A stretch of 64,000 nucleotides of DNA from CAYJGJ01 sp964367585. Its GTDB lineage: Bacteria > Bacillota > Clostridia > Peptostreptococcales > Anaerovoracaceae. The position numbers and the translations under genes were made by a program. This document shows positions 8,590 through 17,493 of this stretch, one piece after another. Within the stretch, counting starts at the first letter, position 1. Each line of letters begins with the position of its first letter. Below the pieces are notes generated by a model that saw nothing but the letters and a program-made list of their open reading frames with translations, made no database searches and was not told the origin of the DNA. The stretch lies in NCBI GenBank assembly GCA_964367585.1, contig CAYIYH010000001.1, positions 186,001 through 250,000 of the forward strand. The letters are read 5' to 3'.

Positions 8590-9062
8590 CTAATTATTAT
8601 TACTAGAATTTAGTCCATTCAAGCACAACTTTTCCGAATTACCGCTATTCATTACTTCGAATCCTTTTTCAAAATCACGAAAATCATATTTGTGGGTAAT
8701 TATTTTATCGATGTTGAACCTGCTGCTGAGTAGCGTCATCATTTTATATCAAGTTTCAAACATTTCTCTCACATATATGCCTTCGAGCTGTACTGCCCCG
8801 AATATTATCTTTCTCCATGAAATATTTGCGTTTTCAGGGGGTATTACAAGTAGTGCAATACTCCCTACAAATTCATATCATACTGTAATTGGCGGAATAA
8901 TGGTGCTTTGTGAGCATTATTTCCAATTATATATATGGAAAATCTGTACCGCATATAGATGTATATCGAACTTTTATTAACACGTCATTTCTGCCAGCTT
9001 CTGGTACAGGTATTATTTTAGCGTTAATCCTCTTGAGGGGCTTCTTTGATAAGTTTATACAT
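8590..9062 (-). pseudogene. tdh: Eroded L-threonine 3-dehydrogenase
   Basis: Minus-strand translation in changing frames gives the zinc-alcohol-dehydrogenase N-terminus (IIPVPEAGRNDVLIKVRY, TSICGTDFPYI). It then jumps to the C-terminal block (QLEGIYVREMFET, KMMTLLSSRFNIDKIITHKY, DFRDFEKGFEVMNSGN) ending at a TAG at 8592-8590. The zinc site cysteine of SICGTD is visible, but the middle of the gene, including most of the Rossmann domain, is deleted and several stops interrupt what is left. A normal Tdh has about 340-350 residues and oxidises threonine to 2-amino-3-ketobutyrate for Kbl. The two pseudogenes keep the tdh-kbl order with about 15 bases between them. Confidence 0.75.
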
Positions 9063-9394
9063 CGTGTATTTATTTATATTTATTAACCTTCTTGTTATTC
9101 CAACTATGAAAATCAGAAGCGTTCTAAGCTTATTTGCTTCGAATATAAATAAACATGCCAATTGTTTTATTTAGGCTATACAGCACTGAACTAGAGATGT
9201 CAATATAATAGTTTAGCGACAGAGATATTCTACACTTTGGAATGAAAAAATCAAAAAGCATGGGCAAATAGGATAAGTTATCAATATGTATGTAACACAG
9301 CTACACTACATGTCTGTATAACAAACGAATCTCTTACAAAAAGAGGGTTAATGTTTCCACTAACCCATTATTTAAATGTTCATGTTTAGTTTCA

Positions 9395-9476
9395 ATTTGA
9401 ACCGCCGTATACTGCAAGATGCATGGACGATGGTGTGTGAGGGTCGAAATTCAAATCGATTAGACTCTACTCAATT
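9395..9476 (+). pseudogene. Degraded 3' end of a group II intron (domains V and VI)
   Basis: The string GAACCGCCGTATAC near 9399-9412, an imperfect complement GACGATGGTG near 9426-9435, then GAGGGTCG and CTACTCAATTTT near 9468-9479 have the order and wording of the domain V/domain VI end common in bacterial group II introns. The domain V stem carries mismatches, so it is probably inactive. No reverse transcriptase frame was recognised. The remaining part of 9063-9508 holds a GGGTTA/TAACCC hairpin near 9345-9366 and otherwise nothing I can identify. Confidence 0.5.
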
Positions 9477-9508
9477 TTCCGAACTATTACGTTTGAATTC
9501 GCAATGAA

Positions 9509-10864
9509 TTACTCCATATATCCTAAGTCTCTTAGAAGTACAATCGAATCTTCCTCACATCTATCTAAAGCTTCTTGATAAGTAATATTTCCAGCTAGCG
9601 CATCACACAGGTAAGGTCCCATCAACGTATTAATTTGACCAAAGAATGGAAAATCAATAGAAACGAAAGGCTCTAATCCTGATTCCATACTTTCAAGCAT
9701 AGATGAATACTGAGGAGCATTTGCAACTATTTCATCTGTTAGAGAAGAAGAACGAGTTACCATAGATTCCTTAGCAGCTACTTGCTGTGCAGACTCGCAA
9801 GTAGCCTCCATTATTGCCAAGAAAGCTGCTTCCGCTGTTGCTTCATCTTCGATGTTATAAGGAATTACGAAATAGTCATTTGCTATGTAAGAATAAAGTG
9901 GCATATCATCATAAACTTGAACTGAAGGGGCATAACCTACTAATCCAACTATTTGAGATACAGATTCATCTTCCATATTTGTAGAGCGAGTTGACCAAGT
10001 TTGAGCGATTACCGCTCCTCCTGTTTGGAAGCTTACAGTCAAGTCATCACTGGTATAAGTTAACGCATCCGGACTCATGTAAGAATAAAGCTCCGCTAGG
10101 CGTTCTAAAGATTCTATCCCTTCAGGGCTATTGAATATCGGTTCATTTGTTTCTGGATCAAAGAATTCTCCACCAACTGCATTCATCATATTCATGAATT
10201 CGATTTCTGCACCATAAGCTGTGCCTAGTGCAGTAATATATGGAGTTTCGTAGCCGGCTGCAACTAGTTTATCAAGAGCGGCAATAAGCTCATCATAAGT
10301 TGTTGGAACTTCAATAGATTCTTCCTCAAGTATATCCGCACGGTAGAACATCTGCAGCATGTTTGTAGTTGTTGGTACCGCTAAAATCTTCCCATCAACA
10401 GTTACTGCATCCCATAAGTCTTGAGGAATGTCATCTAGATTATACAAGTCGCCATATTTTTCAATAAACGGAGTCAAATCATATAGCCAATCATTACTTT
10501 GGAATACACCAAAGTTAGATGCCGACACACTCAGAATCTGGTAAGGGTTAACTCCTCCAGCGGCCATAGACACGTTTTGAGTTTGTAATGCATCTTGGTC
10601 CCAAACAGCATTGATTTTATAATTCTCAAAATCATTTAGTTTTTCCATTTCTGCAACGTAAGCTTCAATAACACCCATACGAGTAGAAAGGAAATTAATC
10701 TCCAACTCTTCAGTAGGCATAACAGCTTTTTCAACTTCAACACCCGAAACAGGCATAACTACTGTTCCAGTAACATCACCACCCGATGAATCGTCACTTC
10801 CACAGCCAACAACTAAGCTTAGACATAGTGTCATTACAACTAATATCGATAAACTTTTTTTCAT
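9509..10864 (-). CDS. Extracellular solute-binding lipoprotein (ABC sugar-type, family 1)
   Basis: A 451-residue exported lipoprotein. The signal sequence MKKSLSILVVMTLCLSLVVGC ends in a lipobox, with C21 as the lipid-attachment cysteine, followed by a Ser/Asp/Gly-rich linker. The mature part has the features of family 1 solute-binding proteins: WDQDALQTQNVSMAAGGVNPYQIL, LYDLTPFIEKYGDL, VDGKILAVPTTTNMLQMFY and FQTGGAVIAQTWS. Such proteins deliver sugars or oligosaccharides to an ABC permease, but no permease or ATPase gene lies nearby, so it is an orphan here and its ligand is unknown. It has a near-consensus promoter at 10942-10970 and an AGGAGGTAAC ribosome site. Confidence 0.85.
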   Translation of the reverse strand: MKKSLSILVVMTLCLSLVVGCGSDDSSGGDVTGTVVMPVSGVEVEKAVMPTEELEINFLSTRMGVIEAYVAEMEKLNDFENYKINAVWDQDALQTQNVSMAAGGVNPYQILSVSASNFGVFQSNDWLYDLTPFIEKYGDLYNLDDIPQDLWDAVTVDGKILAVPTTTNMLQMFYRADILEEESIEVPTTYDELIAALDKLVAAGYETPYITALGTAYGAEIEFMNMMNAVGGEFFDPETNEPIFNSPEGIESLERLAELYSYMSPDALTYTSDDLTVSFQTGGAVIAQTWSTRSTNMEDESVSQIVGLVGYAPSVQVYDDMPLYSYIANDYFVIPYNIEDEATAEAAFLAIMEATCESAQQVAAKESMVTRSSSLTDEIVANAPQYSSMLESMESGLEPFVSIDFPFFGQINTLMGPYLCDALAGNITYQEALDRCEEDSIVLLRDLGYME

Positions 10865-10941
10865 AATGTTACCTCCTATGAAATATTATATTACCTAAAA
10901 ATCAGTGAGTAGGCTCTATTTTACATTTACTCATTTTTTTT

Positions 10942-10970
10942 ATTATAATTCTATTACTTCTAAAAGTCAA
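10942..10970 (-). promoter_or_regulatory. Sigma-A promoter of the solute-binding lipoprotein gene
   Basis: TTGACT (10970-10965) and a perfect TATAAT (10947-10942) on the minus strand, spaced by 17 bases, about 80 bases before the start codon. Confidence 0.75.
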
Positions 10971-11039
10971 GAAGTTAGTGTATAATCCATTTTTTTATAA
11001 ATAGTGAAATTAAGTGTCCGATAAAGGAATAAAAACAAA

Positions 11040-11425
11040 AAAGAAAAACAAGACAAGAGATAATAGTAAAAATAGTCAATAAAAGCTCCCAAGAAGTTGT
11101 AAAAGCACTAGATAAAATAGGACGAAGATTTGGCATCAAATGTTACGAAAAAATAAAGACAATTACATTTGACAATGGTAGTGAATTTCGGAATTATCAT
11201 GATATAGAAAATCGGTTAGAAAAAAGGAAAGAGATTTACAATATATTATGCCCATCCGTACTGCTCAGGAGTGCGTGGAAACAACGAAAATAACAATAAT
11301 TTGAATAAGAAGATTTATCCCTAAAGAGAAAGTCATAACGAACATAAGTGAGAAAATAATAAAAAGAAATTGAAGATTGAATAAATAACTATCCTAGGGA
11401 TATATTTGGATATAAAACCTACTAA
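11040..11425 (+). pseudogene. IS30-family transposase C-terminal remnant
   Basis: The plus strand translates into the C-terminal half of an IS30-type transposase: REIIVKIVNKSSQEVVKALD, KIKTITFDNGSEFRNYHDIE (with the second catalytic Asp), then after a frameshift IYNIYYAHPYCSGVRGNNEN (with the catalytic Glu) and remnants of WINNYPRKIFGYK near 11370-11420. The N-terminal DNA-binding half and first catalytic Asp are missing and the frame is broken at least twice, so it is inactive. Its end touches the 3' end of the minus-strand gene at 11422. Confidence 0.75.
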
Positions 11426-11997
11426 AGACGTCCTATCTTGTCTGTTCTATTCCCATCTTCGTCATATGTTGCCATTCCCGAAAACGAATAACGAGACAAT
11501 ATTTTTTTTGTACGGTCGTTTTCTTCGATTTTTTTAATGAGTTTTTGTTGTTCATCACTGTCGACAGCACTGATTTTTTTTATGAAATGGTCTATAGGTC
11601 TAGGCAGATATGCAAAGTAAACAAGCGGATTAAATATAAAATAGAAAATAAACATCCAAACAATTATGTCTACAGAAATTTTAATGAGATCACTTTGTGA
11701 TAATGTGTCATTAAGTACAACACTTCCCGATTCTATGTTTAATATCCCTAATATGACAGTTGTAACTACACCCAAAAGCAAAATAAGAGTCGAAAGATGA
11801 AATTTTTCTATCTTCTCCACTTGTTTTTTTACATTTTCTGCGAAAAATTTTCCCTTTTTTTCTTTATATAAAATATCCCGTCTGCTACTTTTAGTATTAG
11901 CGATAAACAAGTATGTTTTGTAATTTTTAATGAAACTTGCTTTGAGTTCTTCCTTACTATTTTTGGTAGCGTTTGCTACTATTGAGGTTGTATTCAA
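11422..11997 (-). CDS. Hypothetical two-helix membrane protein; start uncertain
   Basis: About 191 residues with a charged N-terminal part (KKQVEKIEKFH), two membrane segments (about 68-88 LSTLILLLGVVTTVILGIL and 108-131 IVWMFIFYFIFNPLVYFAYL) and a charged C-terminal tail after DHFIKKISAVDSDEQQKLIKK. No family was recognised. The only usable start in this frame is a TTG at 11997 without a good ribosome site. The frame is open upstream for 21 more codons into the 11-base A-run that ends the aminotransferase gene, one base out of its frame, so it may be made by coupling or slippage from that gene, or its real start has been lost. Confidence 0.55.
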   Translation of the reverse strand: MNTTSIVANATKNSKEELKASFIKNYKTYLFIANTKSSRRDILYKEKKGKFFAENVKKQVEKIEKFHLSTLILLLGVVTTVILGILNIESGSVVLNDTLSQSDLIKISVDIIVWMFIFYFIFNPLVYFAYLPRPIDHFIKKISAVDSDEQQKLIKKIEENDRTKKILSRYSFSGMATYDEDGNRTDKIGRL

Positions 11998-12056
11998 ATA
12001 ACCATAACTTGTATGGCCCTCCGAATCAATACTTTTTACTTCATCAAAACTAGAAT

Positions 12057-13280
12057 TTATTTTTTTTTTTCAATTCCACTCACCGATATTTTTTCGATAG
12101 CGGTAGCCATGTCGTCGAGACCTTTTCCGATATTAGACATTGAAGTAGCATATGACAATCTAATATTATTAGGAGAATTAAATGCGCTACCAGGTACAAC
12201 CGCTATGTTCGCCTCTTCTAATAAATAATTTGCGAGGTCTGATACATCTGCGATTACTCTGTCCCCTACTGTTCCTCCTAACAATGCGGATACATCAGGG
12301 AATGTATAAAATGCGCCTTTTACGTCTGCACAGTTTATACCTTTCATCGAATTCAATTTGTCAATCATGTATCGTCTACGGAGCGAATATTCTTTTGTCA
12401 TTTTTTCGATTTCCGCACTATTATCATCTGCACATGCAACCGCACCATATTGTGCAAACGTGGTGGCACTAGACGTCATATGCCCTTGAATTTTCGACAT
12501 TGATTTGATTACATTCTTATTAGCTGCTGCATAGCCGATTCTCCATCCTGTCATCGCATATGTCTTTGCCATCCCATTGATTATTATCGTCTGATCCTTT
12601 AGTTCGGGCATGATATTTACTATCGAGTAGTGTTTTGCCTCATCATAGATAAGATGTTCATATATTTCATCGGCGATAATCCATAAGTTATTTTTTAATG
12701 CAACATTGCCGATTTCTATAATAGTTTCTTTTCCATATACAGCTCCCGTAGGATTATTCGGGGTATTCAGTAAAATTGCAACAGTACGTTCCGTGACAGC
12801 TCCTTTTATATCTTCCGTCGCAGGTTCAAAGTTATTGTCTTGCTTACTCTCAACAAAAACAGGGATTCCACCAGCAAATTTTACCATTTCCATATAACTA
12901 TTCCAACATGGTGAAGGGATAATTACTTCATCTCCTGGATTGCATATAGTCATAAATGTATTGTAAAGAGCTTGTTTTGCTCCCGTCGTAACTATTATTT
13001 CATCAGGAGTATATTCTATGTTGTTTTCTTTTTTTAACTTTCTACAAATCGATTCTCTGAGTTCAACTATTCCTGTAATGGCTGTGTACTTCGTCATGCC
13101 ATCGTCGATCGCTCTTTTTGCCGCATCTCCTATAGATGCTGGAGTTTCAAAATCAGGTTCACCTACACTAAAAGATATTACATCGATACCCTCTTTTTTT
13201 AATTGCACAACTTTTCCATTCAATTCCATTGTAGCGGAAGGTGTTACCTCGTTTATCCGATGTGCTATTTTTCTATTCAT
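12057..13280 (-). CDS. aspC: Aspartate/aromatic aminotransferase, PLP class I
   Basis: A 407-residue aminotransferase of fold type I, transferring amino groups between aspartate (or a related amino acid) and 2-oxoglutarate. Visible motifs are SVGEPDFETP (38-47), VTTGAKQALYN (97-107), the NTPNNPTG loop (172-179), ADEIYEHL with D204, and the Schiff-base lysine K239 in NGMAKTYAMTGWRIGY. The C-terminal Arg that binds the substrate carboxylate is in NNIRLSYA. Length is normal for the family. The gene ends in a run of 11 A before TAA, an unusual 3' end discussed as a finding. Exact substrate cannot be set from sequence. Confidence 0.85.
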   Translation of the reverse strand: MNRKIAHRINEVTPSATMELNGKVVQLKKEGIDVISFSVGEPDFETPASIGDAAKRAIDDGMTKYTAITGIVELRESICRKLKKENNIEYTPDEIIVTTGAKQALYNTFMTICNPGDEVIIPSPCWNSYMEMVKFAGGIPVFVESKQDNNFEPATEDIKGAVTERTVAILLNTPNNPTGAVYGKETIIEIGNVALKNNLWIIADEIYEHLIYDEAKHYSIVNIMPELKDQTIIINGMAKTYAMTGWRIGYAAANKNVIKSMSKIQGHMTSSATTFAQYGAVACADDNSAEIEKMTKEYSLRRRYMIDKLNSMKGINCADVKGAFYTFPDVSALLGGTVGDRVIADVSDLANYLLEEANIAVVPGSAFNSPNNIRLSYATSMSNIGKGLDDMATAIEKISVSGIEKKK

Positions 13281-13329
13281 CTGTTACCCCTTTTTAACAC
13301 GTCTATTTTTAAGTAATTAAGTATCCCTG

Positions 13330-14280
13330 TTACTTACCAAATACAACACCAAAAACAAAACTTAATATTCCCGCAATCGTGGGTGTTCCAAACCATGCAA
13401 TAAATATATTGCGTAGCACATTAAAATTTATATTTTTGACGCCATTTGTTAATCCTGCCCCAAAAACCGCACCGACTATCGCCTGGGATGAGGATACAGG
13501 TATTCCTACGATCGCATAAATATATACAGCTATAGCGGCTGAAAGCGTTACGATAAATCCAAGCAATGGTGATAATTCTGTAATTTTAACACCTACAGTA
13601 TACATTACTCTCTTGCTAAATGTCAATACTCCTAAAGCTATTGTTATTCCTCCGATCAGGCATGCGGCCTCTTTTGAAAGGATACCTATTGTACCAGAAT
13701 ACACGGCTGTCACGTTTGCCACGTTGTTGGCTCCGAGGGAGTAAGCTGCAAATATTCCAGAGACAATGAATCCTATTTTTATAATTATATCGTACATGAC
13801 AATGCCGGAAATTTTCTTTTGGATGACCTTTTGTGATATAAAAGATAGCAAAAAACAGATGCAGCATGCGCCCAAAGGTGTAATTATCCATGCACTAATA
13901 AATTCTGTTGTTTCAGAAAAGTCCACGACACCAAACGATAATCCCCATCCTACAATCGATCCTATGACGCATTGAGAAGTAGACACGGGTAGGCTCAACA
14001 CGGTCATCGTTGTAACAGTAATCCCGGCAGCAAGCATTGACAAAAATGCAGACTGAGGAGTGGTAACTTCACTTAAAAATGCATACTCACTGAGATTTTC
14101 AATCCCCCCTCCACCGTTGACAAGGGAACCTATCACAACAAATATTGCCGTCAAAATAACCGCAGTTTTATATTTAATTACTCTCGTCGTTACCGCAGTT
14201 CCAAACACGTTTGCCGCATCGTTTGAACCCAAAGACCAGCCTAGTAATCCACCTGATAGAACCGATAGTGTCCTAATCAT
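13330..14280 (-). CDS. Inorganic phosphate transporter, PiT family
   Basis: A 316-residue integral membrane protein with the internal repeat that defines PiT carriers: GSNDAANVFGTAV near residue 18 and GANNVANVTAVYSG near residue 183. About nine to ten hydrophobic segments are visible. PiT proteins import phosphate (as metal-phosphate) with protons. It lies 44 bases after the DUF47 gene on the same strand, and this pairing is the common layout for low-affinity phosphate uptake. Spacing and shared direction suggest one operon. Confidence 0.9.
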   Translation of the reverse strand: MIRTLSVLSGGLLGWSLGSNDAANVFGTAVTTRVIKYKTAVILTAIFVVIGSLVNGGGGIENLSEYAFLSEVTTPQSAFLSMLAAGITVTTMTVLSLPVSTSQCVIGSIVGWGLSFGVVDFSETTEFISAWIITPLGACCICFLLSFISQKVIQKKISGIVMYDIIIKIGFIVSGIFAAYSLGANNVANVTAVYSGTIGILSKEAACLIGGITIALGVLTFSKRVMYTVGVKITELSPLLGFIVTLSAAIAVYIYAIVGIPVSSSQAIVGAVFGAGLTNGVKNINFNVLRNIFIAWFGTPTIAGILSFVFGVVFGK

Positions 14281-14324
14281 TTTATATTCCTCACATTAAC
14301 TTTAGTAAAAATCTATATTTTTAT

Positions 14325-14972
14325 TTACATCCTAAACACTAAGCACACTTGTATTTTATCTCCTATATCTTCTATTCTATCTGATATAGAGGAGATACCT
14401 GCCACGAGTTTTTTCAGCTGATTTTTGTGTGCTAATAATGCCTTTGACGAGTAAATTTTTCGCAGCAATTCGATTTCTAGCACATCTATTTTATGCTCAC
14501 ACGCATTAATGTCGTCGAGAATATTCTTTTCTTTTGCCAACTTTTGATAGTCTGAAAACAGGTACTCTATTGCTGTAGACATCATGGCAATTTGTTCTTC
14601 TGTCACTTGAATTATATGGAGAATAGTTTGCACATACTCCTCCTTGATTTCGATGTTTTCGATACATACTTGTCTACTAGTCTCTTGTACTATATTTATC
14701 AAGTCATCATTTTTTTCGATTAGACTCATCACTTCTTTTCGCGTTTGCGGAAGCATGCTGCCTTTGATAAATTCTCGAACTATCGAACGTCTAAGGTTAT
14801 CGCCTTGCTTTTCTATGTCGTTTATTTCCTCGAGGATTCCTTCCGTCAATGCAGAACAACCACTCAATGAATACACTGTAAAAAACTCCGCTAATTTAGA
14901 TATTGCTAATCTTGAACACTCCAGATGTTCTTCCATTATCTCAATTATTATTTTAGATCTAAAAACTCCCAT
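14325..14972 (-). CDS. DUF47 / PhoU-like phosphate transport accessory protein
   Basis: A 215-residue, mostly helical cytoplasmic protein of the DUF47 (TIGR00153) family, a distant relative of PhoU. Signs are LEEINDIEKQGDNLRRSIVREFIKGSMLP, a cluster of conserved acidic residues typical of the family, and IEDIGDKIQVCL at the end. Family members are usually next to pit genes and tune phosphate carrier activity. Here it is the first gene of a two-gene DUF47-pit unit. Confidence 0.85.
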   Translation of the reverse strand: MGVFRSKIIIEIMEEHLECSRLAISKLAEFFTVYSLSGCSALTEGILEEINDIEKQGDNLRRSIVREFIKGSMLPQTRKEVMSLIEKNDDLINIVQETSRQVCIENIEIKEEYVQTILHIIQVTEEQIAMMSTAIEYLFSDYQKLAKEKNILDDINACEHKIDVLEIELLRKIYSSKALLAHKNQLKKLVAGISSISDRIEDIGDKIQVCLVFRM

Positions 14973-15034
14973 AAGTCCCCCAATTCAATGAATCAATAGC
15001 AAATTAATCTCTTGAAAATATTTATAAAATTACT

Positions 15035-16168
15035 CTATTCACGGTTGTAAACCCACGCTGCAAAAAGCGCGGTAGCAGGTACTGCAAGTAAAATTCCCAT
15101 GCTTCCAACGATAGATTGTATTACCTCTACTATAATAAATTCATAGTTTAGTACTAATAGAAAATCCCTATTATATGCAGAGAATAGTAACAGCATTGCT
15201 AATGAACTACCTACGTACGCTAGAATTAATGTATTGGTCATAGTTCCGATAATATCTTTACCGATATTTAATCCTGAACGGAGCATTTTCCCATATGTTC
15301 TATCTTTCATTTCCACTGCGAGTTCATACATCGATGATGATATGGACATCGCAACGTCCATTATAGCGCCGAGTGCACCGACTATTATTCCACCCCATAC
15401 TAATGCGACGAAGTCTATCTCAACACCATTATCGAGTAGCGAAAGATACAGATAATCGTCGTTTACAATTCCTGTGATATTAAAGCTATGATTTGCAAAC
15501 ATAGCTAGCACCCCCGCAGCAATAAGTCCACCCATGTTTCCTAAGATAGCACACATTGCTTTTTTATTCATACCATTTAATATTATTAGAGATGTAAATA
15601 TTATAAATATGGTAATAATAGTTGTAATTAGATAAATATTCGCACCTGCCAACACCGCAGGGATATACACGAGGAATATTACTCCTATAGTTATTATCAG
15701 AGTTATAGTAGTATGAAATCCTTTCCATCCTCCCATGATTACAATAAAAAGCAAGAAGACACCTATTAAAACCGCCATATTGGAAGCTTTGTTATGGCTG
15801 ACAAAAAACCAATCGGTCGCTCCTTCTTCAGCGAAAGCTTGCTCATCTGAAATTAAAACATTATCATCTGGTCTAATTTCTTTTTGTTGATATCCGACTG
15901 CATCGACTATCGTTTGGGTAGCCTCTACGATTTGCCCCTCGTCTTCGCCCTCTTTCAATTCCGCTTTGAAGAATATAGTCTCCTGGGTTCCGTAATCTCC
16001 TAGATCTACCGTTACAGTCTCTGTAATCTCGACCACTTTTGCTTTTGTAATACTTACGTCTACATCTGTCGTTATCTCGTTACTAAAAAGCCTATTCCCT
16101 AACAAAATAAATATCACAGCAATACATATTGTAATTATCCTAGACCAAAAATCTATCTTTTTATCCAT
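15035..16168 (-). CDS. YibE/F family membrane protein
   Basis: A 377-residue protein. Residues 10-27 form the first membrane helix, followed by an extracellular beta-rich domain of about 90 residues (TITKAKVVEITETVTVD to LISDEQAFAEEGATDW). Six to seven further helices follow, including VLIGVFLLFIVIMGGWKGF and LGAIMDVAMSISSSMYEL. GGIIVGALGAIMDVAMSI is the characteristic block of the YibE/F family, whose biochemical role is unknown. It lies ten bases after rlmB on the same strand, so the two may be cotranscribed. Confidence 0.8.
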   Translation of the reverse strand: MDKKIDFWSRIITICIAVIFILLGNRLFSNEITTDVDVSITKAKVVEITETVTVDLGDYGTQETIFFKAELKEGEDEGQIVEATQTIVDAVGYQQKEIRPDDNVLISDEQAFAEEGATDWFFVSHNKASNMAVLIGVFLLFIVIMGGWKGFHTTITLIITIGVIFLVYIPAVLAGANIYLITTIITIFIIFTSLIILNGMNKKAMCAILGNMGGLIAAGVLAMFANHSFNITGIVNDDYLYLSLLDNGVEIDFVALVWGGIIVGALGAIMDVAMSISSSMYELAVEMKDRTYGKMLRSGLNIGKDIIGTMTNTLILAYVGSSLAMLLLFSAYNRDFLLVLNYEFIIVEVIQSIVGSMGILLAVPATALFAAWVYNRE

Positions 16169-16178
16169 AACATCCTCT

Positions 16179-16910
16179 TTACTTGACTATCCTTTGTTTT
16201 CGCATTTCACTCAATATTATGCTTGCCGCATTTGATGCATTTAACGAATTAATTTTGCCCGACATGGGAATCGAAATCGCAAAATCACAATTTTCCTTCA
16301 CCAATCTACTTATGCCTTTACCCTCATTTCCGACTACTATTGCTACACTACCTGTCAAATCCCGATTGTAGTAGTTGCTTCCGTCCATATCGCACGCAAT
16401 AATCCAAACACCTCGTTTTTTTAGTTCCTTAATCGTCGCTGCGATATTACTCACCCTGGCGCAAGGAATATATTCACAAGCGCCCGAAGCTACTTTTATC
16501 ACTGTATGGTTAACACTTGCAGCATTTCTCTTGGGAATAATCACTCCATGTACTCCCATGCATTCTGCAGTCCTAATAATCGACCCTAGATTGTGAGGAT
16601 CTTCAATTCCATCTAAAATAACAAAAAAGGGGTCTTCGCATCTTTCTTTTGCGTATTGAAATAAATCATCAATTGTGGAGTACCTATATTCTGATACATA
16701 GGCAATCACACCTTGATGATTTTCTCCCTTTGTTATTTTATCTAACATCTTCTTGTCTGAGTAATGTATAGGTATTTTCTTTTCTTTTGCTATTGACACG
16801 ATTTTTTTTATCGATCCCTCTGAGCCTTCGGTTAGAATTATCTTCTCTGTTTCTCGGTCACTTTTTAACAACTCAATTATAGAATTGCGTCCTATTACAA
16901 TATTTTCCAT
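16179..16910 (-). CDS. rlmB: 23S rRNA (guanosine-2'-O-)-methyltransferase, TrmH/SPOUT type
   Basis: A 243-residue SpoU-type enzyme. The N-terminal substrate-binding domain (IVIGRNSIIELLKSDRETEKI, residues 4-24) is followed by the knotted SPOUT domain. Motif 1 is LDGIEDPHNLGSIIRTAE, motif 2 is VVGNEGKGISRLV, and motif 3 is ISIPMSGKINSLNASNAASI, all intact. RlmB methylates G2251 of 23S rRNA in the peptidyl-transferase centre; a closely related tRNA or rRNA target is possible. It follows dhfr and thyA on the same strand and precedes the yibE/F gene. Confidence 0.88.
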   Translation of the reverse strand: MENIVIGRNSIIELLKSDRETEKIILTEGSEGSIKKIVSIAKEKKIPIHYSDKKMLDKITKGENHQGVIAYVSEYRYSTIDDLFQYAKERCEDPFFVILDGIEDPHNLGSIIRTAECMGVHGVIIPKRNAASVNHTVIKVASGACEYIPCARVSNIAATIKELKKRGVWIIACDMDGSNYYNRDLTGSVAIVVGNEGKGISRLVKENCDFAISIPMSGKINSLNASNAASIILSEMRKQRIVK

Positions 16911-16946
16911 ATGTATTTTTTTCTTTTATCCTATCCCAAAATAATA

Positions 16947-17456
16947 TTACTTACTTCGTACATCGTTTCTTTTATATATACAAAACGTATAATTATAACC
17001 GTTTTCTTCGATCTGTTCGCTTTCATCGATAAGTTCGAACGAGTCATCTTTATCGATATTTGGAAAATATACATCGGCATCGAATGCCTCATGTATTTTC
17101 GTAACATAACATATATCACAATATGGTAAAAACACCTCATATATTTGGGCTCCACCAATAATGAATATTTCCTGTTCAGATAAATCATTAGCAGCCGAGA
17201 ACTCCAATACTTCTTCTATGTTTCGCATTGTCTCTATATTGTCATCACTATAAGTTTTATTTCTTGTTATTACGACATTTCGACGATTCGGAAGCGGTTT
17301 AGAATTGGGTAAACTTTCTAAAGTTTTTCTTCCCATTATTACGATATTCCCCGAAGTAGTTTTCTTAAAAAACTGCATGTCACCACTTAAATGAGTCAGA
17401 AGTTTACCGTCTTTTCCAATTCCCCAATTTTTATCAACAGCTACAATTATATTCAC
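16947..17456 (-). CDS. folA: Dihydrofolate reductase
   Basis: A 169-residue NADPH-dependent enzyme that regenerates tetrahydrofolate. MNIIVAVDKNWGIGKDGKLL is the typical N-terminus, D26 in LSGDMQFFKKTT is the substrate-protonating acid, IVIMGRKTLESLP holds the cofactor-binding Gly-Arg, and FIIGGAQIYEVFLP is the second nucleotide motif. It lies 90 bases downstream of thyA on the same strand, the usual coupling, since ThyA turns methylene-tetrahydrofolate into dihydrofolate. The gap between them holds one copy of a dispersed repeat. Confidence 0.92.
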   Translation of the reverse strand: MNIIVAVDKNWGIGKDGKLLTHLSGDMQFFKKTTSGNIVIMGRKTLESLPNSKPLPNRRNVVITRNKTYSDDNIETMRNIEEVLEFSAANDLSEQEIFIIGGAQIYEVFLPYCDICYVTKIHEAFDADVYFPNIDKDDSFELIDESEQIEENGYNYTFCIYKRNDVRSK

Positions 17457-17493
17457 TTTCTTTCCCTTCAGAATTTTTGCATTGTTATAGCCA

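Noticed and set aside
8690..8980. A 96-codon plus-strand frame
   Set aside because: It is antisense to the recognisable tdh pseudogene and has no ribosome site or known family.
3073..9200. A sigma-54 promoter (TGGCAC-N5-TTGC) near the degenerate activator
   Set aside because: No good match was found upstream of ltaE, the regulator or the tdh-kbl relics; isolated TGGCAC strings lack the downstream GC element.
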